64,000 nt of DNA from Escarpia spicata. Lineage: Eukaryota; Annelida; Polychaeta; Sabellida; Siboglinidae. Numbering within the stretch: position 1 is the first letter of the stretch; every line of letters starts with the position of its first letter. Location of the stretch: positions 51,026,987 through 51,090,986 of the forward strand of contig OZ023213.1 of the NCBI GenBank assembly GCA_963995525.1, written 5' to 3'. Position numbers and translations under genes: made by a program. Below are positions 36,829 through 49,536 of this stretch, one piece after another. The notes beneath the pieces were generated by a model. The model made no database searches and was not told the DNA's origin. It saw only the letters and a program-made list of their open reading frames with translations.

Positions 36829-38828
36829 GTGAGTGCACTACTAGGGTCACCAAAAGCTGCCCCCTCGCCTCATGCAATGTGAGTGCACTAATAGCGTCAC
36901 GAAAAGCTGCCCCATCGCCTCATGCAAGGTGAGTGCACTAACAGCGTCACCAAAAGCTGCCCACACGCCTCATGCAAGGTGAGTGCACTAATAGCGTCAC
37001 CAAAAACTGCCCCCCTCGCCTCATGCAAGGTGAGTGCACTAATAGCGTCACCAAAAACTGCCCCCTCGCCTCATGCAAGGTGAGTGCACTACTAGCGTCA
37101 CCAAGAGCTGCCCCCACGCCTCATGCAAGGTGAGTGCACTAATAGCGTCACCAAAAGCTGCCTCCTCGCCTCATGCAAGGTGAGTGCACTAATAGCGTCA
37201 CCAAGAGCTGCCCCCACGCCTCATGCAAGGTGAGTGCACTAATAGCGTCACCAAAAGTTGCCCCCTCGCCTCATGCAAGGTGAGTGCACTAATAGCGTTA
37301 CCAAAAGCTGCCTCCTCACCTCATGCAAGGTGAGTGCACTAATAGCGTCACCAAAAGCTGCCTCCTCGCCTCATGCAAGGTGAGTGCACTAATAGCGTCA
37401 CCAAGAGCTGCCCCCACGCCTCATGCAAGGTGAGTGCACTAATAGTGTCACCAAAAGCTGCCCCCTCGCCTCATGCAAGGTGAGTGCACTACTAGCGTCA
37501 CCAAAAGCTGCCCCCTCGCCCCATGCAAGGTGAGTGCACTACTAGCGTCACCAAAAGCTGCCCCCTCGCCTCATGCAATTTGAGTGCACTAATAGCGTCA
37601 CCAATAGCTGCCCCCTCGCCTCATGCAAGGTGAGTGCACTACTAGCGTCACCAAAAGCTGCCCCCTCGCCTCATGCAAGGTGAGTGCACTAATAGCGTCA
37701 CCAAAAGCTGCCCCCTCGCCTCATGCAAGGTGAGTGCACTAGTAACATCACTTAAAGTTGGCCGCTCGCCTCGTGCATGGTGAGTGCACTACTAGCGTCA
37801 CCAAAAGCTGCCTCCTCGCCTCATGCAAGGTGAGTGCACTAATAGCGTCACCAAAAGCTGCCTCCTCGCCTCATGCAAGGTGAGTGCACTAATAGCGTCA
37901 CCAAGAGCTGCCCCCACGCCTCATGCAAGGTGAGTGCACTAATAACGTCACCAAAAGCTGCCTCCTCGCCTCATGCAAGGTGAGTGCACTAATAGCGTCA
38001 CCAAGAGCTGCCCCCACGCCTCATGCAAGGTGAGTGCACTAATAGCGTCACCAAAAGCTGCCCCCTCGCCTCATGCAAGGTGAGTGCACTAATAACGTCA
38101 CCAAAAGCTGCCTCCTCGCCTCATGCAAGGTGAGTGCACTAATAGCGTCACCAAGAGCTGCCCCCACGCCTCATGCAAGGTGAGTGCACTAATAGCGTCA
38201 CCAAAAGCTGCCTCCTCGCCTCATGCAAGGTGAGTGCACTAATAGCGTCACCAAGAGCTGCCCCCACGCCTCATGCAAGGTGAGTGCACTAATAGCGTCA
38301 CCAAAAGCTGCCCCCTCGCCTCATGCAATTTGAGTGCACTAATAGCGTCACCAAAAGCTGCCCCCTCGCCTCATGCAAGGTGAGTGCACTACTAGCGTCA
38401 CCAAAAGCTGCCCCCTCGCCTCATGCAAGGTGAGTGCACTAATAGCGTCACCAAAAGCTGCCCCCTCGGCTCATGCAAGGTGAGTGCACTACTAAAATCA
38501 CTTAAAGTTGGCCGCTCGCCTCGTGCATGGTGAGTGCACTACTAGCGTCACCAAAAGCTGCCTCCTCGCCTCATGCAAGGTGAGTGCACTAATAGCGACA
38601 CCAAAAGCTGCCCCTTCACCTCATGCAAGGTGAGTGCACTACTAGCATCACTTAAAGTTGCCCCCTCGCCTCATGCAAGGTGAGTGCACTACTAGCGTCA
38701 CTTAAAGTTGCAACCTCGCCTCATGCATAGTGAGTGCACTACTAGGCGTCACTTAAAGTTGCCCCCTCGCCTCATGCATAGTGAGTGCACTACTAGCGTC
38801 ATTTAAAGCTGTTTTCTCTCCTCATGCA
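36813..38828 (+). repeat. 50-bp tandem array carrying about 40 splice-donor copies
   Basis: The unit is about 50 bp and contains CCTCATGCAAGGTGAGTGCA, the last bases of the preceding exon plus its 5' splice site. About 40 copies follow head to tail, most keeping AAG/GTGAGT intact; late copies degrade it (AATTTGAGT, ATAGTGAGT). A 15-unit block recurs at a 750-bp offset: CATGCAATTTGAGTG near 37572 and 38322, and GGCCGCTCGCC near 37760 and 38510. It fills most of the last intron of gene B. Confidence 0.95.
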
Positions 38829-38850
38829 AGATTTTAAAGATGAATTCAAA

Positions 38851-39000
38851 TTTTTAAGACGAATGCTGCAACTAGCTTGTTCGGTTGCTGCACCAACTTT
38901 GTGGAACTTATTCCCTATTGGTGTTAAGTCAGTAAGAAATATTGTTTCATTTCGCCGTCATCTAAAAACGTGGCTTTTTAATACTGCACATCTTCATTAG
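38851..39000 (+). mobile_element. LINE 3' fragment (end of reverse-transcriptase ORF)
   Basis: The + strand frame reads ACSVAAPTLWNLFPIGVKSV, then SFRRHLKTWLF and TAG at 38998-39000. The pattern 'F/S-VAAPxLWNxLP...SFxxxLKTxLF-stop' is the well-known C-terminal end of Jockey/CR1-type LINE ORF2. It is 5'-truncated and in sense orientation inside gene B's last intron. Confidence 0.75.
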
Positions 39001-39229
39001 CTTTTTAGCAATTCCATCCATCGATTGACGACGACTTTTGCTCTGTACTTGACAATGGGAACGCTTAATCCTTTAGATTTGTTGCGCCGCTGAGCTCGCA
39101 TTTACTGTGGATATTTGACGCTAAAAAAGTAATTTCATTATTATTATTATTCAACCCAAAGAATGACACTGTGTTGCTTGATGAAACATATCTACATGTT
39201 TTCTTAATGTCTTTGCTGTGACGTTGCAG

Positions 39230-39321
39230 AGGATTCCTATAAACTGACAAGTGGCACGAGCGCCACCTGGGTGGCGTCTTACATACTACTCGCTCTCGTT
39301 GCCGCCCCTAGCCTGCTGTGA
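39230..39321 (+). CDS. IgSF gene B, C-terminal exon with GPI-type tail
   Basis: The last coding exon starts in phase 1 after CGTTGCAG and ends at TGA (39319-39321). It encodes EDSYKLTSGTSAT and then a hydrophobic end (VASYILLALVAAPSLL) reaching the stop. Small residues (SGTSA) before the hydrophobic run fit a GPI omega site. It parallels gene A's last exon in position, phase and nature though the sequences differ. Confidence 0.86.
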
Positions 39322-39615
39322 GCCAATGACACCATGCCTGCGTAACTGGTTGCCATAGGGGCGGGTGACGTCATCCTACCACGTGATCTATATCGGTTGT
39401 GGCCTGACAGTTTCCGCAACACAAGGAACCACGTTTGCTGCAATCTCCAGTTAAAGCAGATACCCTCATGGCAGTGACTGTCAACCCTCTATTATCGCTC
39501 TTGCCGTTGATCTCCTGAAATGTTTTTGAACAAACCAGAAACAAATAGTGTGAGTGGGAATGGACTGGTTTCTGAATTTGCGTTTCAGATAATATCAATT
39601 ACCGATTTACTGTAA

Positions 39616-39621
39616 AATAAA
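39616..39621 (+). terminator. AATAAA polyadenylation signal candidate for gene B
   Basis: AATAAA lies 295 nt after the stop codon, followed by a G/T-rich stretch (GTGCGTTTTGTTG). This gives a short 3'UTR. A second AATAAA at 41888-41893 would give a long one. Confidence 0.5.
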
Positions 39622-39639
39622 TGCCGTTGCGCTCTTGAT

Positions 39640-42480
39640 TAGAGTGCGTTTTGTTGATACGATAACCATGGATACTAGTCAGTAGCTGGGGTTAAGTGAA
39701 GGGAACTAAACACGTGACAAGTGGGCACTACGTTGTTGTTTTTTCGTGCAGGGATGTATGTTGTGCTTAATTCACTTTGCCGTCTTCGTGTTACGCGATC
39801 TTTTATGTGTGCAGAATATAACACAACCGTTACAACCAACATTCAGACAGGTAATCTTGAACGAAATGTCATTGTATGACAGGTTACATTTGTTGTTCTC
39901 GATTGACCAAGTCTTATTCCAAAGTGAAGTTAGCTATAATTTAGGATAGGTCTATGTTCTTGGTTAGGCCCTCTGCGTGTTAGAATTAAACTTGGATAAT
40001 CGCTGTTTTTACCACGGGTGATTCCATTACCCCAGTACAAAGTACCTTAACAAACGGGCATAATTCGACTCACTGCCGAATTTGGGGTAACCTAAGAACA
40101 ACGAAATTATGTTTGATTATGTTATTAATTAATTAATTTAACTTATTTGTTTAACCTATTCTGTGCATGTTAGTTAGTGATATGTCTGATGGCATATCAG
40201 AATCACATTCTTGCAAGCGATGGCAAATGCACAATACTTGTGTCGTCTAGTAGAACATTCTTGGAAGCACGTAGACTACATTTTGAAACATGAGGGATAT
40301 CGCAAACGAGCACGCTTTGTAACCCGTCTAGTATTAATGATATTGTCGTACTGTGGCGTGTAGTGTTTACTAGTAGTGCACGATATTGGGTGAGAATATA
40401 ATATTGTCATATGGCGACCAACTACCACTGATGTCTATATATAGGTCAATGCCAACGACGTTTTCTTTTCTATAGCATCAATGTGTGACTTCATGTTTGT
40501 TGGTACTCAACTTCTGTGTAGGTCAGCAGCCATAATTGCATGTTTTGTTGCAGTCAGGACATACAGGCAGTTGCTGTCTAATGCGGGTAATGTGTGCATT
40601 GTTTTTACTTATTGACTTGTTGCATCATGTGATGCACGTATTGTCATCACAGGATCAATCAATCTATACTGTTGTGAAGTGAGTCGAACTCATGTTCAGT
40701 ATTTTTATGTAAGAAATCCTTTTCGGATAAAATGATAGCTACATGTGTAACAGTAGTTTGGAACGGAAGGTTTGTTTATGTAGCTTGTTAGAACATTACC
40801 AAAGACATCATTGTGAAGGTAGTTTGTTTGTACGCTTCTCTATAAATCATGTTTTTTAACAAAACGTTACGTGTGCCATCTCGGTGAGACAGAGCGCTGT
40901 AAAGAACTCGTAAATCTCTAAATAGTTTTTTGACTTTGGATTCCGGGTCGATAAGTTAGTTCAACTTACTGCAACACAAAGTACGTTGATCAAAGATTTT
41001 TGACCGAACGTCTTCGCTAACATGTAACATCACTGCTTAATCCGCAACTAATTGCTTATTATACTCACATCGATATGGTGCATATTTAATACAAATAAAA
41101 AACTGGTTGAAAAACAAAGAATACCTCATCCTGTAATAGTCGTTTTCTCTGACGACGTCACGCACCGAGTGTGACGTCACTAATCAATTTCACGTAGCGA
41201 CGGAGCGTTTACGTAATTTAGAACGAGACTCGCGCGTGCAGCAGTTTCGACCATAGACTTAGTGCGAAGTCTCAGTAATTAGCCGTATTTTGTATGTATC
41301 TTTTAGCGGTCGCGTAAGTACCATGTCTATACTAACCACGTGCTTATGTCTCGTAATATAGCTGTGTTTTGTCACTGTAAATGTTCCACAATGATTGTAG
41401 TGAATGAGCACATGCAGCCATCTTGTTGAATTCTGTGTGCACGGCTTGATAACCACTCGACGTTGATAACGTCACTCGTTTATGCGGCCAGTAGAAATAT
41501 TTATGGTACCTCGGCTCTCACTATTTAATTCTATACACGTTGTCCCCGTTATAATAATGGTAGATACATGTTATCAACATCCTTTATCAATACGTTCAAA
41601 AATGTATTGAAATGTGTGTCAAGAAAAGGGTCGACATCGATTTTGTATGTGCAGATCTATGCTATTTATACATTGTTACCAAAACAGTTAAAGCCGCGCT
41701 CACCCGGCCAACGTCTTGTCGTTATAGCAGGTTTCTGTTGGTTGCAGTTGTCCCAACATGGTCAGAGAAGAACTGTGTTCGTTATGTCTTCAGGGACGGA
41801 CTGTTTCTCCCGAATAATTGTCTCACGTTAGTTGTGGTTGAAGTTATTCTAGATAACGTATTAGCAAGAAGCACTGTGTATTTAACTAATAAAGCAATAC
41901 TGAGCCATTTTACTATGTCGTGTTGCATTTATGTTATGGACTGTTGAATCGACTTGTTATGCTATGTTTGTATCGGCCTATGTGGCTCATGTGAACCAGA
42001 AGGACTATTGACCTGTTCGGAGATCGCCAATTTTCACGCCTGCGCACGTGTGAACATGGAACTGTCGCGAAGTTTGCATTCAACATGTGAATATAAACGG
42101 AATAATGGGTAGCAAACATTGCTTGTTTGCATCGTGGTTGGACTGCCGATTTGTGTGGTGTGTTTGTGTGTTTCCTGTACCAAACTCACGTTGATCGCAT
42201 CACAGTTGTTCTTGTCACTGTTTAGATTTCACGCTGTTCGGATGAACGAAGTTTTACCCAGGATACTTTGTGTAGAGCCGAAACGAACCGATCCCAGGTG
42301 AATGGTGCCACCCACATTGTCCCGGGCACCTGCTGTCAGACTGTAAGCCCGGTCTCGAGACCGACTACAAACTTAGATCTGTGGTGGGACAAACAGGTTC
42401 ATAGGAAATTAATATTGGGTGGATTGAGCCGGAACTTCAGCAGCACTTCTCAGTCGGGCCATGAATGACATCGGAAGACG
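39640..42480. other. Intergenic DNA or extended 3'UTR, no gene recognised
   Basis: Unique sequence with short open frames only. The AATAAA at 41888 could end a long 3'UTR of gene B. I see no splice-flanked domain or RNA gene. Confidence 0.4.
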
Positions 42481-42486
42481 GGTTAG

Positions 42487-42978
42487 GGTGTGTGGTGTGG
42501 TGTGGGTTTGGTGTGTGTGTGGTGTATGTGGTGTGTGTGTGGCGTGTGTGTACATGTATGTGTGGTGTGTGTGTGTAGTGTATGTATGGTGTGGTGTGTG
42601 TATGGTGTGTGTGTATGTATGTGTGTGCGTGTGTGTGTGTGTGTGGTGTGTGTTTGTGGTGCGGTGTGTGTGTGATGGTGGTGTGTGTGTGTTGTGTATA
42701 TGTGGTGTGTGTGTGGCGTGTGTGTATGTGTGTGGTGGTGTGCGTGTGGTGTGGTGTGTGTGTGGTGTATACGTGGTGTGGTGTGGTGTATATGTGGTGT
42801 GGTGTGTGTCTGGTGTGGTGTGTGGGTGGTGTGTGTGTGTGGCGTGTGTGTATATATGTGTGTGGTGTGTGTGTGTGTGGTGGGGCCTGTGTGGTGTGTG
42901 TGGTGTGTGTGTGTCAGTGTGTGTACGTGCGTGCGTGTATGTGTGCGTGTGTGTGTGTGTACGTGTGAGTGTGCGTGG
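42487..42978. repeat. TG-rich imperfect microsatellite
   Basis: Degenerate GTGTGGTGTG sequence over about 490 bp. Cys/Val-rich frames across it are artefacts. Confidence 0.95.
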
Positions 42979-43029
42979 GGATTATGGTGAAGGGTTGTTA
43001 TTAACTAGTTTTCGCGCGACGTTCACAAT

Positions 43030-43230
43030 TTTTGAAGCTCACCAAAAACCTCCAATTGCACCCCCGCGTGAGAGTCGCCACCTTCAGGGTCTCAACAAAC
43101 TTCGATGAGAGACTCTGAAAACCTCCAATTGCACCAAAAATGCATCCCCTTATATACATATTGGGGGCTAGTCCCATCTCCAGCCCCCACCACAAATATA
43201 CATCCAAAAATGCATACCCCTTTCATAAAT
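43030..43230. repeat. Dispersed repeat interrupted by a SINE
   Basis: ACCTCCAATTGCACC occurs twice within 100 bp. A related block lies at 47925-47970 (AAACCTCCAATTTCATCCCC then CTTCAGGCTCGCAACAAA). CATCTCCAGCCCCCACCA here and TATCTCCAGCCCCTCACCAT just after the SINE (near 43585) suggest the SINE at 43231 sits between two copies of, or inside, this repeat. Confidence 0.55.
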
Positions 43231-43564
43231 ATTTGTGGAGCGCAGTAGCGCAGCGGTAAGAGCTTCGGACTCTCGACTGAGAGAACCCGGGTTCTGTGCG
43301 GCGGTGTCAAACCTTGGGCAAGTTCGTTTACTCTATATTGCTTCAGTTCATTCAGCTGTATGAATGAGTACCTGGCTATAGACAGAGGTGGATATTTGTG
43401 TACGAAAAAAATCTTCTCGCATTAATTGCAGCGTGACTTAATTCTTCCCAGAGAAGTCGAAATGGTGTTCGATTGAACAGGTCTGTCAAGGAGTAAAGTG
43501 TAAAGCGCTTTGAGCAGTCCTGGGGACTGGATACTGCGCTATATAAGAACTCACCTTCACTTTA
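43231..43564 (+). mobile_element. SINE family 1, full-length copy
   Basis: The tRNA-like head begins TGGAGCGCAGTAGCGCAGCG, with A-box-like GTAGCGCAGCGGTAAG and B-box-like CCCGGGTTC. The body includes GGATATTTGTGTACGAA. The tail has AAGCGCTTTGAGCAGTCCT and TGCGCTATATAAG, a 3' end shared with the minus-strand copy at 54400. This looks like the most complete of three copies. Confidence 0.8.
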
Positions 43565-44036
43565 AATTTGGGGGGTTAATCCTATCTCCAGCCCCTCACC
43601 ATAAATATGGAGGACTCGGCCCCGCTAGCTCTCAGTTCCTTGCCTTGAGGTTGAATATACTAGAGCTAACGCATGTAATTCATACTGTAACCCGGAGGCC
43701 AACATCGATTCTGCGATTAACATCTTTGGTAGAAAGCAAACGACGTCTTCAGTTAGAATATATTTTCAACAACTAGGCAGGCAAACAGGCACGCCTAGAG
43801 TCGACAAACGTCTGCCTGGGCTCTGACTCTAAGGCGACCACAACATTCTACCCAATAGAACCTCTTTGAGAACCTTTTTAAAATGCCTTAAACATATAAA
43901 TGAACGCATTAATGCCATGCCTATAATGTTATAAATATTTACCAATCACTAATTACCAAACAAAAACCACATAAATACAAAATTATGTGACTTCCATTTG
44001 GTAGAATTTCCATTGACAGTTCGCCGCAGAGTCGGA

Positions 44037-44102
44037 GTCTAGACCAGACAGATAAATTATCTGTCTGGTCTAGACGCGTCGAATAATATTTTTATTCGAC
44101 GC
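44037..44102. repeat. Two adjacent perfect hairpins
   Basis: 44037-44075 is an inverted repeat with 19-bp perfect arms (GTCTAGACCAGACAGATAA) around a single base. Directly adjacent, 44076-44102 is a second one with 11-bp arms (GCGTCGAATAA) and a 5-nt loop. No coding or RNA gene is apparent around them. Confidence 0.93.
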
Positions 44103-44859
44103 GAGGCACATACCCTGTTTGCCTGCAAGTAGGCTACGAAGATCACCAAGAGCTAATTTGAAGGCTCCGAAGCTGTGTACCCCAAACACATTTCCATGGC
44201 TTACACAATCTACAGGTTACTCATCAGATTGCATCCACTCGTTGCCGATAGGGGCGTGATCCATATTTGCGTTGGCTCTTGATTCGCCAGGTGCCGCCAC
44301 CATTGTGCTCACAGAGTCCTACACTACATACTTACCAGGTGGCGAGCCGGTTTCTTCAATCTGGTTCCCGAATCCTTCCCTGGAGGCCCTCAGCAGACGA
44401 CGCGTGTGGCTACAGGCGAGTGACGACTCGCCGTGGGCTGGGGACCACCCTAGGTTGTCTTCTGAACAGCCGTTAATTTTTGGCGTACATTCAAAAAAGC
44501 GTTAAAAAAACTAACCCCTATGTACTAGGTAGAGCTTAAGCTTTGGCTTCTTCTTCTTCTTCTACAATTAATTAGCAAGGTTCATTTTCGGTCATTAACG
44601 ACGATGGGAGTTTACAGAATGAGATCCCAGCTCAGTGTATCCACGACAGATATTTTTCCATTTCCCTGTGTGGAATGTTTTACTTCCCCTGGTATAGACA
44701 CCGATTAGAAGGAACCAACGTCTCATAGTACAGAGGTTAAGAGCCAGCAGTTTGACGAATTGTGCACTTTTGGACAAAAGCATGAACTTTGGCACATATG
44801 TAGTTCATGATATGTAGATTCATATAATGCTAGGTACCCATTGCTCTCAACATGGTACG

Positions 44860-45610
44860 TATCTTGATTTTTTAAATGGCCGCCACGGAAATCCATTAGG
44901 CAAGTATACCAGCTTCTAAGCAACATAAATCTATGATCTTGTTGTCTAAACCAACATTTCCAGGGTCAAGAATTCCATTTTTGTCATGCGCAGTATCCAT
45001 ATTGAAATTCAAGATGGCCACCATGGAATTTAATCACCTAAATTTATCAGTTTCTATTCAACATATAAACACGTTCTTTATTTCTAAACCAATATTTTCA
45101 GAGTCAAGGAATTTCTGCCATAAGCTATATCCTCAGATGACGGCCATATTGAAATTCAAGGTGGCTGCATGGATAGACGTTCTATGAACAGATTGTAAGT
45201 GCCTCTTTATATTGAGGATTCCATATGACGAATCCATAGGTGGTTCATATGTTTTAAGGTCAAGGAATCCAGTTGTGTCACTTGCATTATTCCCAGATGA
45301 CGGCGATATTGAAAATCAAAATGGCTGCCATCGAAATCATCAGTGCGAATACCTCAGCTTCGACACAACATAGAAACATGATATTGGTGTCTATACCAAC
45401 ATATTCAGGGTTAATTAATCCATTTCTTCCACATGTTGTATCCCCAGATGACAGACATATTGAAATTCAAGATGACGGATATCCCAAATCATACGTTTTG
45501 GTTTAATTCAGCTTCCGTGCAACACAAAAACATATTCTTTGTGTTTAATTCGGTAATACAATATTAAGATGGCTGCCATGCTTATATACGTTCTAGGAAC
45601 ATGATCTGAA
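44860..45610. repeat. Degenerate roughly 150-bp tandem repeat with ATTGAAATTCAAGATGGC
   Basis: About five diverged units share ATTGAAATTCAAGATGGC, CAACATATAAACA and CAACATTTCCAGGGTCAAG-like segments at intervals of very roughly 150 bp. Related 'AAGATGGCCGCC' blocks appear at 57040-57260 and 60720-60890. Confidence 0.6.
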
Positions 45611-48130
45611 CGAGTGTTGGGTTTAGGAATCCATACCTGGTTTATGGTACGTGTCTTCACGATTATAACCTTTCAGGCTGTTGTCAAATTTTACTCAGTT
45701 ATATTCTCAATCATAATATATCTCACAATATACATAGTAATTAAAAATAATATATAAATTGGACTACACTTAGATTTGCAACCACAGTGCACTAGGTCAT
45801 GGCATGGCATCGGTGCCTCTGGGAGTTCAGGATGGTTTCCATACTGAATCAGTTGCACTCCAACCACAGTGTCCAAGACTAGGCAGATGGAGATTTGGTA
45901 CAAGAGCTTGCGACCTCATACAAATGGTTAGATAAACCCTTCTCACATGGTTGTGCCATGCATGTTTTTTTGGTGGGGTATTCCAAATATAACCACACTC
46001 CCGGACAAACTGTTGTTTCCTTGCTTCATCCACCCTGCTAAATGTAAAAGTCTTAATGTCAATTTCGGTGATGAACCTCTCTATCTCATTTAGCGTCCAT
46101 GAGTCGACTTCTTATGACTGTGATGATAGGGCGAGGAAGACACATGTAACAGGGGGGAATGGAGCCCATTCTAATCATGCCGACTTCATCAGTTCTTCTT
46201 TCGACCAAGGAAACTGGAGACTATGTCGCATCAACTTAGGACATGACTTAAAAAGAAACGCATTACATATAAAATGCATAGATCAAAATAGAAGAGAAAC
46301 AGCACTGTCCAGCAAATGCATGCACATGCCAGGAAGTCCATAATATTTTTTTCTCAGGAGAGACAGTGCTAAGCAGGCCTTGTGTGAAGTACTGCAATGA
46401 GTGTTCTGAAGGGTTATGTTGACTCAAATCAGACAACCTGCACCAGTCCGGTATGGTACCACCTTGCAGCCTGGCTAAGGAACAAAGGGGATGCAGAACT
46501 CTGGGCATTGGCAGCTGCTAATTCAGCAAACACTAATTTTGGTCTCTGGTTGTCAATTACCACTTAGCAACTGTGTCGTTCGCTGTTAGTAAAAGCTGGT
46601 ACATGGGGACTGAGAGAGCAGAGAACTGCTAGATTGTCTGGTGCCAAATCCTGTCGTACCTATCAATGCTGGTAGTTCTGCTGTTGGTTGTTTTATTTTG
46701 GTTTTTGACCAAAAAGGCACATCCAAAAATTTAACAATTTAACATATATTTTGTATTTTATACATGTTAATTTGTATAGTAAACGTCGCAAATTTATTTT
46801 CCGTTTCGACCAATTCATTAAATTCATCTTACTTTGCGGAATTCAATTCAAATTCAATTCCAATCCAATTTGTTTTGGTTTTAGTCAATTCATATTCAAT
46901 CCCAATTCATGCAGTTTTTTATCAGTCTAATTCAATTCCAAGTCAATTAAGAATTGAATCCGGGTCTGTTTTCAACCTTCTTTAGTTATTTACCGCTTTC
47001 AGACAGTTAGTGAGTTAAACCGGTTTATCTACAGTTATATGGTGTAACTTCACGTGTGCAACACTAACGCTTAGTCCGTTGTGGAAAGGGCGAGTAGCGT
47101 TGCGAACAAAGTTAAACCGATTAAACCTTTTCTGTGTGAACACAGTATAACGATTCAGATATTTCAATTTATATATTGCGTAACAATTTGGTTTTGACTC
47201 GCATCTCAGTACACGTGCCACTGGCGTTGGAACGGAATTAATATTGAGGGAGCATAACAAACGTGCAAGCGCACGCACGCACGCACGTACGCACGTACGC
47301 ACGCACGCACGCACGCAGTCACACACGATAGCTGGATTATATTTACGCAGTGATCTCTGCGACTTAACCTTAAACCGGTTTATGACGTACAATTTATTCG
47401 CTACGACACGCGTCCTTTCTACAATAATTCGTTCGAAGCAACGCAATTATCGTACACGCGAAGTTAAACCGATTATGTAAACCGGTTTAACCCAATGTGA
47501 ACACAGCTTAAATTGGTGCTCTGCATGCCCGAGTTTCTGAGGTTCAGAATGATCGATTCACATATCCTCTCGTGCAGAAAATGCAGTACACAATATCTAT
47601 CGTGTCTTCCGTCGACCTCTCACCCCTACGGAAGTTATTCATAGAAGTCTGCGGGTGGCCGATTCATGTAATATTTATAGGCCTAATATAACTTCGGAAC
47701 TCTCAATTTCATGGTCAACAAGTCACAACATCTTAATGTCATTCCGACATTTCTCTGTTTGGACACATTCACACAAACACGAATACGCACACACGCGCAT
47801 GTAAAGTTTTTTGCAAACTTAATTAAAAAAAGCCATAGAAAAAACACAGATCGGGCCGTTGGTGACACTCTGCTAACGAGTTGACAATTACCAGGGGCAC
47901 ACACAGAGAGGGTAGTCTGGGGAGGGCAAAACCTCCAATTTCATCCCCCCTTCAGGCTCGCAACAAAACCACTGGCCGCCGAACCAAATTCATATTGGGT
48001 GATGCTGTTGAAGATTTTCCGCCGCAACTTCACCACTACTCCGCTGTCGCCACTCTGCAGTCTCGCAGTCGGATCGGAAGACGAGGGGGGAGATGCTGTT
48101 TGAAAATTTATGTAGCGACGTTCATAGTTC
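45611..48130. other. Intergenic DNA, no gene recognised
   Basis: Holds an (ACGC)n-type tract at about 47262-47318 and the dispersed repeat at 47925-48130. Minus-strand frames at 45691-46033 show no motif I can assign. Confidence 0.4.
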
Positions 48131-48137
48131 CATAACG

Positions 48138-48325
48138 TCTAGGGGCACGTAACAGTGGCATGTACAAAAGATCTAGGGACCACGTAACAGGGGCATGTAC
48201 AAAAGATCTAGGGAGTACGTAACACGGGCATGTACAAAAGATCTAGGAAGCTCTTAACAAGGGCATGTACAAAATATCTAGGGAGCATTTAACAGGGGCA
48301 TGTACAAAAGATCTAGGGAGCACGT
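48138..48325. repeat. 35-bp tandem repeat, about 5 copies
   Basis: The unit includes ACGTAACAGGGGCATGTACA followed by AAAGATCTAGGGA. Adjacent AGATCT sites are spaced 35 bp apart. Confidence 0.9.
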
Positions 48326-48329
48326 CACT

Positions 48330-49536
48330 GTAGCTCAGACATAGCGCGGCCAAACCCCAAAGGTCCAGGGGGCACGATCCAGGTGGCCTGGGACGTAATC
48401 TTCCAAAGATTAAAACACATTCTGGGTATGTAAAGTAACATGGAGTAACAATCCAGTCGTTTATGTTGAATACGAATTGATCATCACTCTCTCAATTTTC
48501 TGTAGGAAAACGGCCATCCAGAGAACCCATGCATATAAAAAACACGTAAGCAAATAACTCTCATTGAGTTTTCTGAAATACTTCTTTATTTCTGGTAAAT
48601 CAAAAGTCTATGGTCTGGAAGCGAATGAACATGGACAGGAACGTCGGCGCCTCGGAGGAAATAAATGTGAAATACTGAAAAGTTAGCGTATTAATATAAA
48701 GTATAGACTTTACGCGGCAAACTGACTTCAAGTTCATTACCATATGACTATGAGGAAATTCAAGAAGACATATGTTCCGTGCCTAGGACCAAGTCGAAGG
48801 TCATGAGATGCGGCTGAACTAGTCGGAATTAAACCAAAGTGTCCTGTGCTGTAAACCACGCCTAAAGAAGTTATATTTAGGATTGACATGTATCCACAAC
48901 TATATTATTGTTTCACGATACCAATATTGTTGTGCGACGTATTTCTCAGATTCACATCATCGCCTTTAAACAGAATGCAAAGACTGACAATAAACAGAAT
49001 GCAAAGACTGACAATAATTGCCTTGGATTTCACGCCCTGTTGTAATGTTCCCAGTTACACAGTAATAATTAGCTTTAGACACGAGATGTATCTCGGCTCG
49101 TACATCAGGTAGATCGCCGGCTTGTTTGTGACTCTAGTACGACGGTCGGCGTCTTCACAAGATGAAGTGCGAGGCTTCTCTGTATCATTTCAATGGAACG
49201 GAACCTTACATCAAAAGTCGACATAAAAAGTTGGCCTTATGATTGCTAAAAGAAGCGACAGCGAATTATGCGTCTTTAACGGCGTACGATTCATGCATCC
49301 TTTGTGAAGTAAATAATTTATAGCCAGATGTTGTCAAAAATAGACGTGTGCAAGAATACATATTAGCTACATGTGTTTTTATGGAACCGTGTTAAGTTTT
49401 CTACGTAGTGTTTCTTCATGAAGAGAACGTTAATTGACCGCGATTAATAGTGGTGCATAGAATCGACAACAGTTTTGTAAAGTTACCGATGACCTGAGCA
49501 TCTATCTAACGAAAGCTTACACTCATGATCGAATGA
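48330..49536. other. Intergenic DNA, nothing recognised
   Basis: Unique sequence apart from a direct duplication of AACAGAATGCAAAGACTGAC near 48968-49015. No supported gene. Confidence 0.4.

Noticed and set aside
42461..43108. 215-codon Cys/Val-rich frame
   Set aside because: Translation of a TG-rich tract.
43231..43310. tRNA gene
   Set aside because: It has A- and B-box-like motifs but is followed by a SINE body shared with two other loci; stems are degenerate.
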